A program made the translations under genes and the position numbers. 64,000 nucleotides of DNA from Lineus longissimus (taxonomy: Eukaryota > Nemertea > Pilidiophora > Heteronemertea > Lineidae), in contig NC_088314.1 in assembly GCF_910592395.1 (NCBI RefSeq), positions 11,038,001 through 11,102,000 on the forward strand, in the 5' to 3' direction. Shown here one piece after another: positions 1 through 10,194 of the stretch. A model generated the notes under the pieces. It was not told the origin of the DNA, made no database searches, and saw nothing but the letters and a program-made list of their open reading frames with translations. Each line of letters begins with the position of its first letter. Positions within the stretch are counted from its first letter, which is position 1.

Positions 1-19
1 AGCGGTATTTTATATAATA

Positions 20-300
20 CTGTACCTACTCAGTTATACCGACAGTCCATTAAATATTCGTAGATCAGCGGACCGCCTTTTTCACCATGTGACTGTGGTA
101 ATGCTACTCACATGATACATATAAGCCCCGGCAACATTTCAATATTCATTTATCGGGGTCAGTTCAAATGCAATGGAAATGTGATCTGACAAAAGTCTGT
201 TTAATAGCCGTGTCGGCGGGTTTCATGCCTCACGGATTGGCTTTACAAGGCGATATTCAGGTTGTTTGAAATACAGGGTGTCCCAACATTAAAGTTGCAA
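20..300 (+). repeat. left long terminal inverted repeat of the pogo-like element
   Basis: Pairs with 2018-2299 in inverted orientation with scattered mismatches. A partial second copy of an inner segment (around 145-190) recurs at about 308-350, so the arm carries a subterminal duplication. Confidence 0.85.
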
Positions 301-483
301 TGCTCCTATTCATTTATCGGGGTTGGTCAAGTGCATTGGAAAAGTGATATGAATCGAATTTCTAGGTCTCGTATGGGGAGTCCAAGACCTTCTGTGAATG
401 TTTTGATCTTGGCCGATCGCTGGTGCAACCAGTAGGTCTATAGTGACCCACGCCCATGACTTAATGTGTGCAATCATTACAAA

Positions 484-702
484 ATGGCAGGTTTACTTCG
501 AGCGTCTTATTCTGTAAAACAGAAATTAAAGTACATTGATGCATTCCGAATGCAGGACAGATCCGCGAGCAAATTTGCAGCCGATCAGATGTTAAAGAGG
601 ACAACTTTTCTATCCTGGTTGACCAATGAGGAGCGGATTCGGGACAACTTTGCATCAAGTAAAACGAAAGGCCAAGAAAGGAAATTGAAGGATAGTGGAA
701 TT
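484..702 (+). pseudogene. pogo-like transposase exon 1, helix-turn-helix
   Basis: Starts MAGLLRASYSVKQKLKYIDA. A basic helical segment is followed by RSASKFAADQMLKRTTFLSW, the pattern of the psq/CENP-B N-terminal HTH that binds transposon ends. The frame closes at a plausible donor (GGAATTG|GTACGTT at 702/703). ATG at 484 is chosen because it directly precedes the HTH; an upstream in-frame ATG exists at 466. No further transposase exon can be found between here and 1180, so the product is a DNA-binding fragment at most. Confidence 0.7.
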
Positions 703-1179
703 GGTACGTTAACCCTTTTAAATACATTAGCATACACCCATGTTGCATGAAGCTGCTAGGACGATATGAAACCATCGTTGAAATTTAACTCGGCCAGTAC
801 AGAGCCTCAGCAGACGACATCTTCTGGTAAGTTTTTCTCAAAATTCTGTTTTTGAGAGAAAAACTTATGAAGAAAACTTGTTCATTTGTTGCTAATGAAG
901 AACACTTATGACACGTTTTTTTACTCAAGATGTGTTTAATTTCAAAACACAAATTATGAAAAAAACATGTGTTCTGTTTATAGTTAAACACTCAACTAAA
1001 CGGCAAGCGTCTTAGTTTGTCTTGCACGTTGCCTCAGTCATCATTTTATGCCCCGGTATACCTAGGTGTATAAGACATGTATTAAGACAGTAAAAATTGA
1101 TGTCTTTCAATTTTTGAAGCACATTCACTGTGTTGTAAAATAAAACACTAGGCGTTCACCAGGTTTCCTGTATTTTCAG

Positions 1180-1707
1180 GTGATTGGAACGCCAACTGGA
1201 TGGATTAGACAGGAAGCTTTGGAGTTCTGGCTCACTGAGATTTTCTGTCCTTTTGTTGATGGAATCAAAAGAGAGGAGGTAGAGGACAATTCGCTATTGA
1301 TAATGGATCGCTGTCGTGTTCATCTGCAGGAAGAATTTCAACTTCAAGCCGCTGATGTTAATGTCGTTACTCAGTACATCCCCCCTGGGTGTACCTCGAT
1401 TGTGCAACCATTGGATTGTACAGTTATGCGGGCCTTCAAATCAAGAACGCGCAACGAATGGAAAAGGTGGAAAAAAAACAATACGGATGCAAATGGAAGT
1501 TGTCCAAAAATTCAATGGGAAACCGTTTTGAACATTGTTTCAAGGTCATGGGATGCAATAGTGAGGCCATCATGAGGTCGTGGGACGTGGCCGGGCTTAT
1601 GCATGATGGAGCAGCAGCTGACCATGATTTGCTATTAGACAATCAGGAGATGGACGATTTTGAAGAAGATGGACTTGGATTTGATGACGAGATTGACATT
1701 AATTAGT
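1180..1707 (+). pseudogene. pogo-like transposase, DDE_1 catalytic exon (frameshifted)
   Basis: Follows a good acceptor (TTTTCAG|GTGATTGG). The frame reads WIRQEALEFWLTEIF, then SLLIMDRCRVHL (second catalytic Asp context) and PPGCTSIVQPLD (third acidic residue of the pogo DDD set). Around 1540-1575 the frame changes, and the acidic C-terminus (EEDGLGFDDEIDIN, stop at 1705-1707) is in another frame. The first catalytic Asp is absent because the upstream exon is missing. Inactive remnant. Confidence 0.72.
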
Positions 1708-2017
1708 TGATTTGTTGACTTAAGATGTCAATGTGTTGAAATTGTTATGTAAGAATGTTGTTTTTGTTTGAGAACCTGTTTGTTCAGGATTTATCAACTG
1801 TTGAATAAAAAATGAATCTTTACATTTTAATTTTAGTCTTTCATGTCTGACAAAATGAATCAAGGAAAATGAAATTGCCACCAATCGTTTTCTATTACCC
1901 TTGGCATACCGGTAACAATGCACCCTCTGTTCATAACTAAATGCCCATAAAGCTTATTGATTTTTTTGATAAAAGCAATAATCATCAGCAAGTTGTTGCT
2001 TGACCGCCAGCAGGGTT

Positions 2018-2299
2018 CATTGGAACGTTTATTTTGGAACACCCTGTATTACAAACAGCCTGAATATCGCCTTTTGAAGCCAATCCGTGAGGCATAAAAC
2101 CCGCCGACACGTGCTATTGAACATACTTTAGTCAGACCACATTTGCAATACAGTGAACTGACCCCGATAAATGAATATTAAAATGTTGCCGGGGCTTATA
2201 TGTAGCACATGAGTAGCATTACCACAGTCACATGGTGAAAAAGGCGGTCGCTGCTCTACGAATATTAATTGGACTGTCGGTATAACTGAGTAGATACAG
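2018..2299 (-). repeat. right long terminal inverted repeat of the pogo-like element
   Basis: Reverse complement of 20-300, including the shared blocks TTATCGGGGTCAGTTCA and GGCATAAAACCCGCCGACAC (one or two mismatches to the left arm). Ends with TA target base pair at 2300-2301. Confidence 0.85.
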
Positions 2300-2301
2300 T
2301 A

Positions 2302-3178
2302 TTTGAATCATGATATAGTTTGTTTGCATTTTAAATAATTATGCTTGCATTTAATAAAAGCGTAGTAAGGTTACCATGAACATATTATAAGGGGATTGGT
2401 AAGACGGGTTTGCAAAACAACAACACCACCAACAAAAAGAATTGTTTAAGTGATTGCTTACATTGGGATGATTTAATATATCATCACGAAATGATTGATT
2501 AGTAAGTCAAGATTCAAAAACAAAAATATGTAATTCATTTTAAAATTTTGAGAAAATTTTCAATAAATCGGGGGGATGTAGTATATAGATATGTATAAGG
2601 TATCCTTGGCAACTGCCAATAGGAACATCCTGTGCCATCCCATGCCAGGCTCTGTTACATAACAGCCAAGAGATACCAAGGGATAGATTTGTAGTGAGGG
2701 AGATTAGCCTTGGCTCTCGTGAAGGAGAGATCGATTAATAAACATCATAAAGAGATATACGTGTTGTTCAAGTGTTAGGAATTGAAGAACCTGGAGGGCG
2801 CACCCCCATATACAACAATAGATATACAACCACATGAAATTTGGTTTCAATCTGACTTTGTTCAAGATGGCCACCTGGCGGCCATATTTGAAGTCCGAGC
2901 GGGTTAAATTTTTTGGGTAGAATAGAGTGTTCCTAGATATATGTCCACGCAAGTTTAGAACCTTCTAGGTCAAATAGAAACGAAACATGCCACCAATTGG
3001 TGATTTAGTGAACTTTGACCTCTGTGACCTTGAAAAGTAGGTCAAATGAAAAACCCGGGTGATATGTCATTTAACCTTATTAGATACACCCACCATAAAA
3101 ATGTTCTCACTCTACGTACAACCATTAGCTTCAAAAAGGCAAAAACCAATTTCCAAGATGGCGCCTGGAGGCCAGAAA
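2302..3178. other. non-coding stretch between transposons
   Basis: No credible exon. Two CCAAGATGGC-type blocks (around 2863 and 3153) and the inverted TGACCT...AGGTCA words near 3017-3046 suggest an old dispersed repeat, but I found no second full copy here. Confidence 0.5.
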
Positions 3179-3183
3179 GTAGG

Positions 3184-3543
3184 TGTCCCAAACCAAGTGC
3201 TGCAGCGACTCGAACGGAAGGCTTGTTTTAGTCACTAACTGCGTTTATTGCGAAACCTAGAAAACATATATACAAACTTAAGTAAACGTTACATATCACA
3301 GAAATATCAACTAAAGGCCTGAATATAAATACGGAAACTGGTCGAAACTTACGGCTGTTCCTGTTATCTTGCATGTCCAACTATATTGGCCACGCCCGGT
3401 GGGCGTCCGAGGACAAAGGTACTGTAAGTGTGCTCAACGCAACACGGCCAAACGGGGCGAGGTCAACGAGACCAAGGCCTATACGCCAATGGTCTGAACT
3501 ATTCACCAAGTAAAAGGGGTGACAGCTTGGGTGGTATGTGACA
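3184..3543 (-). repeat. 3' LTR of the Gmr1-like element
   Basis: Begins TGTCCCAAACC and ends GGTATGTGACA on the plus strand; matches the split copy on the right. Flanked outside by GTAGG and inside by the purine tract of the minus strand. Confidence 0.93.
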
Positions 3544-3555
3544 CATCCCCCTCCT
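3544..3555 (-). other. polypurine tract of the Gmr1-like element
   Basis: Minus strand reads AGGAGGGGGATG directly before the 3' LTR, the expected plus-strand DNA primer of reverse transcription. Confidence 0.85.
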
Positions 3556-3882
3556 AAGTTTGGACTTACAAGATTTCCAAAAATGATAAATGGGCCTAAG
3601 CTAACTTAAACAAATTAGAATCTCCAATCAACGAAAACAAACGTAGTCACTCTGTGACTCACTTACTTAACGACGGACTATCACGCATATGACTGAAGTA
3701 CAAAATGTTAATTAACAAATTATAAATAACTTGCATCTGTAAACCTGCGCAACATCACAACTGTAGGGTCTTTGCTAGACCAGTACTAGTCTATACGACG
3801 TATCGGAATAGTCCATGATATATAGGTGTGATATAACAAATGTCCGTAAGCGATAGCGATCCAACACTCGCACGTTAAACGA

Positions 3883-5799
3883 TCATCTGAGATAATCCGC
3901 GATCCTATTTTCACTACCTTTAATGAGACGAATCTTAAAGTTGAAACTTTGCAACTACATTGCCCAACGCATAACCCTGGCATTGTCGATCTGTTTCTTA
4001 TCAATGCATGCCAGTGGTTGATGATCAGTATACAACAAAAACTCACGACCAACTAGGTACTTCTCGAATCGTTTCACTGCAAAGATTAAAGCTAAACTTT
4101 CCCTTTCTATACAAGAGTAATTCTTCTCTCTTGGTAACAACTTCCGACTGCAATATGCTACAGGGTGTAATCTGCCATCATGCTCCTGCAACATAGCGCC
4201 TGCCACGGCTAAGCCACTCACATCGACTTGAATCACAAATGGTTTTTCGAAATCCGGTAACCTCAACAGTGGTTGTTCCGAAAGCGCGTTTCTCAACCTT
4301 TCAAAGCATCGCCTTTCCGTACCTTGCCAAACAAGGTTATTAGAACTACCTTTACGCGTCATGTCTGAAAGCGGTGAGGAGTGCTTAGAAAACTGCGGAA
4401 TGAAACTACTAAACCAACCGGCCATTCCCAAGAATGACTTAAGCTGTTTCTTTGTCGCGGGCAGCGGTGCCGTTATCACACGCTCAAGTTTACCCTCGTC
4501 CATCGCAACCTTCCCATTTCCTACCAAGTGTCCCATTAAATCTACTCCCGGGTATCCTATGAAGCATTTTGACGGGCGGACAGTGAGGTTGTTCTCGCGA
4601 ACCTTGGTAAAAAACGCCCGCAACATGACTGTATGCTGATTCCAAGGCACTGTGTGACCAATTATGTCATCGACGAAATTTTCAACGTTGTCAATATCAG
4701 CAAGCAGTTTGCACATGAGGCAGTTGAAAGTAGCCCCGCTGTTCTTCAATCCAAAGGGGATGCGGCGAAAGCGGAAACAGCCTTGCTCAGGGGTCGAGAA
4801 TTGTGTGAAATCTCTAAATTGCTCGGGAGTGATCGTCTGCCAGTAGCCCTTGGAAAAGTCAAACTTACTAAAGTACCTGTCACCTCCAAGCTTGGCATAG
4901 ATGTCATCCGTATCGGCCATGGGTTCGCAGTCAAATTTGGTCTTTAAATTCAAGCGGCGAAAATCGAGACAGAATCTGATCGAAGAATCCTTCTTCTTTA
5001 TCAAAACAATCGGTGCATTATAGGCTGAGTTGGAAGGTTCAATCACACCAAGACGCAACATTTCGATGACTTCCTTCTTTACCTGGTCTCTCATCGCATA
5101 TGGGACCGGGTAAGGCTTGACGTGAACAGGATCCTCATCTACCAAGTGAATTTCATGCATCACCAAATCAGTGGCTCCCGGGACATCAGTAAATATATCC
5201 TGAAATTCCTCCAGTAAGTCAAGTACCTGCCGTCTTTGCTCAGGGGTCAAGTCAGGACAAATGTGCACGTCTCGATAAGTCTCCTTACCCTGCACTGCAC
5301 TAGGCCTAACGAAAGACTCAAAATCGCCTTCGTCAGCGTCAGGCTCAAAGTCAATTACCGTGACTCCAGTAGTCACGTGACTGTCACAATCAAGAAACAC
5401 AGAACCAGCAACACGGTCTCGGCATACATACCTTTTCAACAAGTTGATATGATACACCTTCCTCCTGGATTCGAGATCAACCCTGTAATCATTTGAGCCT
5501 ATCTTTTCAATGACCTCAAACGGACCTTTCCACTGCATAAGAAGCTTGTTCTTATCAGTGGGTAACAACACTAATGCAAAATCGCCAACCTTCATTGTAC
5601 GAGGCCTTGCCTTCTTGTCGTAGTAATGTTTGGCGCGTGTCTGAGACTGACGCAAGGAATCATGGGCCAGCTTACATGTTTCTTCCATGCGATTACGTAA
5701 ATCTAGCACACACTCGTACGTGTTTCTCAAATCGGGATTGGACACTTCTTCTGTCCACAAAGTTTTCAAAATCTTCATGGGTCCTCTAGAGAAGTTCAA
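3883..5799 (-). pseudogene. gypsy pol: integrase C-terminus, reverse transcriptase, RNase H
   Basis: A 614-residue open frame (3955-5799). Residues about 1-110 are an integrase tail ending in a GPY/F-type module (MQWKGPFEVIEKIGSNDYRV). A linker follows, then RT with the usual blocks IRFCLDFRRLN, YFSKFDFSKGYWQ, FRRIPFGLKNSGATF and the active site FVDD near residue 375, then RNase H with Asp (VIQVDVSG), Glu (IERESLALI) and Asp (LLYTDHQPL). A TAG at 3955-3957 interrupts RNase H, but homology continues in frame (LQSFNFKIRL, then ADYL) to a TGA at 3883-3885, where ADYLSR is normally expected. RNase H ends only ~340 bp from the 3' LTR, confirming that nothing such as integrase follows it. Confidence 0.9.
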
Positions 5800-6142
5800 A
5801 TGGAGAAAATCCTAAGCTTTCCTGAGGGACCTCTCTGTAAGCAAACAATACTGCATCCAGATATCGATCCCACTGCCTAGGCTTATCTGTACACAGCTTC
5901 TTGAGTATCTGCTTCAATGTAAAATGAAGGTGCTCCAACAAGCCATTGATCATGGGGTGGTACGGGGTAGTCGAAATCGACTTTATGGATAGTAACCTAT
6001 CAACCTCTTTCATGACGTCGGACATGAACTGCATCCCTTGATCTGTCAAGATCTCAGATGGGAAACCTAGCCTACTAAACATACTAAATAGGCCTTCGGC
6101 GACTCGTTCCGTTTCAACACTGGGGAGTGGTTTGTCCCTATT
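5786..6142 (-). pseudogene. gypsy integrase catalytic core, N-terminally deleted
   Basis: The frame enters as RDKPLPSVETERVAEGLF and continues with PSEILTDQGMQF (second catalytic Asp) and PYHPMINGLLEH (catalytic Glu); exactly 35 residues separate them, as in D,D-35-E integrases. The zinc-binding HHCC domain and the first Asp are missing. A frame change near 5786-5799 separates it from the integrase tail. Its upstream border at 6142 is the insertion point of the Harbinger-type element. Removing that element and one ATT copy makes the protease-side frame (TRAQVRN) run in frame into RDKPLPS, so the deletion of roughly the first half of integrase was already present when the DNA element landed. 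Confidence 0.85.
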
Positions 6143-6199
6143 AGAGTTGTTACCTACTCAGGACAGTCCCAGTCCTGACACTGTCTGGGGGAATATGAC
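6143..6199 (+). repeat. left TIR of the Harbinger-type element
   Basis: 57 bp; inner half contains the internal palindrome-like AGTCCTGACACTGTCTGGGG. Confidence 0.9.
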
Positions 6200-6518
6200 A
6201 CAATTTTCTACTATTATTATTATTATAATTGTTATAATGTAAGGCCTAGTTAGATAACACAGAACTGGGCAAGGTTCTGAATTCTGGAATACAATTGAGT
6301 CGCATGAGTGAGTTTAGGCCTAAACGGTAAGACCCTGATCTATTAGGCCTACATCAATAGCACATTATTTCCAATGCCAAGAAAGTTAATTGAAAAAAAA
6401 ACATAACTGGTTGCTGTAATCTCGAGGACAGTCTGGGTTGTGGTACCGCCATTGTATTGGCCCAGACATTCTTGAATCACTGTCAGTTGGACTGTCAGCA
6501 GGCACAGTACAGATCAGA

Positions 6519-7580
6519 ATGGCAAGAAGGCAGCGCCCAGATGCAGTAACCGATGAGGAAATCCAAGCATTTCGCGAAGCCCAACATGAATTGGGCAATG
6601 ACAACGCCAGGATCGGGGCCTTCCTGGCAGGACGGGAGGAGTTGACGCCGCATGCGCACGCCATCTAAAATGGACACCTCAATGGCATCATCAATCGCCT
6701 CTGCGTTGTTCGTCGAGCAATAAGAAGACGGGAAATTGTAGATGGCCATCTGCCTGCTGATCCAAACAGGAGGGATGATCGATTTGTATTCAATTTTGAT
6801 GGATTAAACAATCCAGAAGAGTTAGCTGCAAGTATGCAATGTTCGAGGACCAACCTTGTCTGACGCTTTGAAATGTTTTAGGTAATTCAATACTTTTATA
6901 CTTTCCAAGAGTTGCTCTTGCAAAATCATCAATCAACCAATCAGTATTCGTGATGTTCTCGGGATATTTGCCCGCATGTGTTCGGCTACTACTGGCGTGA
7001 AAGCAGTTATATTATTGATTAGTCTGGTCAGAAAAAACTTGTGTCATACCTCTTAAACTTTATTCATCCAGGCTCAGATGAACCAAGCAGAGGCCAACGA
7101 AGCTGCCGACCCAGTGGCAAGAATGAACGATGGTGGTGAACAAGACGGTGGTCAACAAGAGCCAGTCGGACAAGAGGGAGCTGCGAATGAACTTCCAAGG
7201 TGATAGTCTTACATAAGCTGATGATACATCAATAACCTATTGCAGATGCTGGCCATGTCTAAACTGAGATACTTATCCGACTACTAGATGAAGGAAAATA
7301 GTATGTGTTCCAAACCACTCACCACTGCCCTGTCCTGCCATCTAAATACTTCCCTTGATTTAAAACAGTTTAACCTTTTTGGAACAACTGATGATAACTA
7401 TTGGAACAACTGATGATAAATTTGAATTTCAGGGGTGGACTCCGACAATTGCAGCCGCAGAATCAGTTGATGATGAGAGACATGTAACACAGGATGGCGG
7501 CAAGAGAGGCCGAGGAAGATGAACTTAGGGGATACATGATCCGATTTATGAGACAGAACCTGCATCTTGATGATGAATGA
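6519..7580 (+). pseudogene. accessory protein gene of the Harbinger-type element, spliced, with stops
   Basis: ATG at 6519 opens MARRQRPDAVTDEEIQAFRE; the frame meets TAA at 6666 but the same frame stays protein-like to a TGA near 6860 (INRLCVVRRAIRRREIVDGH). Further exon candidates lie at about 7073-7200 (CAG|GCTCAGATGAACC ... CCAAG|GTGATA; Gln/Glu/Gly-rich) and 7432-7580 (TTTCAG|GGGTGG ... LHLDDE stop). An AATAAA follows at about 7609. Many Harbinger-type elements carry a second, DNA-binding protein opposite the transposase; I infer that role from position and basic composition but recognise no domain. In-frame stops suggest decay. Confidence 0.5.
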
Positions 7581-8004
7581 TCCAACAGCAAAGGCCATGT
7601 ATAGATAAGAATAAACTTTATTCGTATCTTTACATTATTTTTCTTTGTTCTCTTCATTTTTCTCATACCGTCTCCGCTGGTCTAAACCAGCAATGCACTA
7701 TATACAAAGAGAAATACTCTAATCTTTTTTGTAAGAGACCACGTGACTCCACCAATGTTGGGTGCTTTGAATAAGCCTGAACTGAAGTAGTTAATGGACT
7801 GAAAAATGACAGGCCACATGATAATGAAGCACCAAACACTGGCCGAGTCAGGTGGTCTCGCCGAAAAAGGAATTGAGTATAGCCTGGTCCCTGCCCATTA
7901 AAATAATTTCAGATTCGTTTAACTTTTACTTAAAACGGAGGTAGTCAGAAATTGGTGCCTCATCTATAAAGTGGGACATCTATAAAGCTCTAACCCTAAA
8001 TGAC

Positions 8005-9210
8005 TTAACCAACGAGGACATTCATTCTTCTGAAGCTGTTTCTGCGCATGTTCCTTAAACCACCTGCCAAACCAAAAATTGCGGGAATTGTTCTTCGGCG
8101 ATGTCGTGACCGAACACCTGCTGCCCGAAAAATCTTTATGTCATGAAGACAGTGTTTGATTCTCACCCGTCCAGCCCTGAACTCTCTTCCACGGCCATGG
8201 GTCACCACGAGTGGGACCTCATCTGGATACCCTTGATCTGCCAGAATGTTCGTCCCGTGTGGTACCAATGGTTCTTCCATTATCCTAAAAAAAATCAGGA
8301 TTGAGGAATGATCTGTCCAATTTTCACTATAAAACCAAAACCAAATGTTTCGTGTGTTTTAGTTGCCTAGTTCCTACATTCACCATCAGGGGATAGCATC
8401 GTTAACTTATGAGATAATGAATTGTTACTTTTAAAATGATCTGGTTGTTGGTAACCAATAAAAGAAATTGCATATCAGGAACTACCTGTAGCAGAGAGCA
8501 TCAGTGGTTGATCCCTGGAAACCAGGACGGCATCTGATTACGTAATTCTCCGAATCAACCAGCAACTGCGCGTTCATCACGTGGGAGTGGCGGTGACCTG
8601 AGTAGAACAGTTGTTGCAGGTTTCCTCGATACGGCCTCCTGATCAGTTGTGGCGAACCATCGATAATCCCAACTCCATTGCCTGGTAATCTCCTCATCAT
8701 TGCCCACTCCTGAGCATTCGGCCATCTGATATGACGTCGATATGTAGAAAAACCCATGTACGGTATCAATTTGGTCAGCAACTTGGAAATGTACACTTCG
8801 TTTACTCCAAAGGTGTGGGAGAGCATAGCATAAGAAGGATACTGACGAGCCCAGATGAGTAACAAAAGTAATTTGTTCATAGGTGTTAGCACATCGGGGC
8901 GTGTCCCGGGTACCAAGGCCTCTCTAACATTGTCAAACATATGATGAAAATCCTCAACAGTTACTCCCGTTAGAGTAAAGAAAAGACGTGGGTGCAAGAC
9001 TAACCCCGTGAAGACATCCTTGCTGAGTCGAGGCCCTTGAAAATAACCAAAAAGCGTGTTGTAAATGTCCCCTATCTTGTCTTCAAAAAGAAAGGCTGCA
9101 AGCAGACCACAACGTAATCTCTGTAACTCCCGATGATTCATTTCATACACCAGAGCAAGGAGAGCAGGGTAATCCATGATTCTTGGACACACTGTAGGCC
9201 AGGAAACCAT
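8005..9210 (-). CDS. DDE_Tnp_4-type transposase, two exons
   Basis: Exon 1 (9210-8486) starts MVSWPTVCPRIMDYPALLAL, and a donor (TACAG|GTAGTT) joins to exon 2 (8284-8005) after TTTTTTAG; the codon across the junction is Arg, giving DALCYR-IMEEPLVP. Seen: a helical N-terminal region, an HTH-like stretch (MLSHTFGVNEVYISKLL), GIIDGSPQLI (first Asp), PGFQGSTTDALCY, and ILADQGYPDEVPLV (second Asp). In the last exon, where HARBI1/ISL2EU proteins have a Glu in an R.KIEHV-like segment, this copy reads RIKHCLHDIKIF, so the third catalytic residue may be mutated. Start chosen at the first ATG of the open exon. The gene otherwise lacks stops, so decay is slight. Confidence 0.75.
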
Positions 9211-9356
9211 AGACCTGTGTTTATCTAAGAATAAACAGGCTTCATGATTGTGACTACATGGTAGGCATTACATCACATAGCTTTAAAGTCTTCTATGATC
9301 TGGATATTGGTTCGAAACTGACATAAACACTGGGCCCGCCTATTGAAATCAATTAA

Positions 9357-9413
9357 GTCATATTCCCCCAGACAGTGTCAGGACTGTGACTGTCCTGAGT
9401 AGGTAACAACTCT
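9357..9413 (-). repeat. right TIR of the Harbinger-type element
   Basis: Reverse complement of 6143-6199 with one difference (CCAGTCC versus ACAGTCC). Confidence 0.9.
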
Positions 9414-9416
9414 ATT

Positions 9417-10170
9417 GCGAACCTGTGCTCTGGTCAACACTGCGCATGCATCAGTATCGACATCTGACAGACAACTAGCCAAACTCCCATCGCTAGCACT
9501 AATGGTGGGCCAATCCTCAACAGAAGACCTATCACCAACTGTATGCCGAACATCCACAGTTGGCCTACTCTGCAATTGCATCTCAACATTCTTGGATGCA
9601 CGAAACCCACTGTCAACGATTTGACTAGGGCTCTGCCCCAACCCTAACACTAGGACTATCATTTACTTGGCCTATTTCATCTGTAACTGCCCTATTCGGC
9701 TCTTCCGAATCTAGGCCTATACATTCATCAACACCCAGGTCTGGTTCATTGGGATCCCGCGCCCCTGGAACGTTGCCAATAATCAGCTCACAAATCGGAC
9801 TGTCTATACACATGGCATCACCTACAACACTAGAATAATACGGTGTATTCACAGTAATATTCGCCAGCGCACACTTCCTAACTGTACCATCGGCTTAGAA
9901 ACACAAGTGAAATTTTCCGGTCAATGACTCTGGACTGACAAGGCTTCTTTTTACCACTACAACAGTACACCCTGTGTCACGCAATGTTTTGACAGTTACG
10001 TCACCGAGTTTCCCGTCCAAAACAGGCATGCCGTGACAGAGATCACTGACCGCATGCTTATCACACGCTCCAGTCACTAACTTCAACTCATTGCCGCATG
10101 CTAATTTCACAATACCGTCGGCAAAACATTCAACAGGCGGAAGGTCAGTTCCTACAGTTGTCCTACACAT
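9417..10170 (-). pseudogene. gypsy protease of the Gmr1-like element
   Basis: In the same frame as gag: after the gag TGA comes a segment with DGKLGDVTVKTLRDTGCTVV (active-site Asp-Thr-Gly). A TAA at 9895-9897 interrupts it, then the same frame continues through DGTVRKCALANITV and CELIIGNVPGARDP, a typical retropepsin C-terminal region, to about 9625. From ~9662 the frame shifts; that frame ends ACAVLTRAQVRN at the Harbinger insertion point (9416). So one stop and one frameshift break an otherwise readable protease and linker. Confidence 0.82.
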
Positions 10171-10194
10171 TCCAACGGACTGGACTTGCCCCTT

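Larger units (their letters stand above)
20..2299 (+). mobile_element. pogo/Tigger-like DNA transposon, decayed
   Basis: Seen: the outermost bases CTGTACCTACTCAGTT... at the left match, as reverse complement, ...AACTGAGTAGATACAG at the right, with TA directly outside both ends (18-19 and 2300-2301), the usual target duplication of Tc1/mariner-pogo elements. The inverted repeats run on for about 280 bp at each end. Between them lie a psq/CENP-B type helix-turn-helix exon (484-702) and a DDE_1 exon (1180-1707) in plus orientation. Inference: the exons carrying the first catalytic Asp have been lost, so the copy cannot supply transposase, although its ends look complete. The family assignment rests on the HTH plus the PPGCTS.VQPLD motif. 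Confidence 0.82.
6143..9413. mobile_element. PIF/Harbinger-type (possibly ISL2EU-like) DNA transposon
   Basis: 57 bp terminal inverted repeats (6143-6199 and 9357-9413, one mismatch) starting AGAGTTGTTACC, with ATT on both sides (6140-6142, 9414-9416). It holds two convergent spliced genes: a DDE transposase on the minus strand (8005-9210) and an accessory gene on the plus strand (6519 to ~7580). It sits in the integrase gene of the surrounding gypsy. The exact superfamily is uncertain: Harbinger usually duplicates TWA, and if the termini are taken as GAGTTG the flanks are TTA and TAT. Confidence 0.82.

Noticed and set aside
2860-3170. Nuclear-receptor-like TGACCT/AGGTCA words as a regulatory site
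   Set aside because: Part of a low-grade dispersed repeat with CCAAGATGGC words; nothing ties it to a gene.
9378-9414. C-terminal residues VVTYSGQSQS attached to the gypsy linker frame
   Set aside because: They are translation of the Harbinger TIR, not native gypsy sequence.
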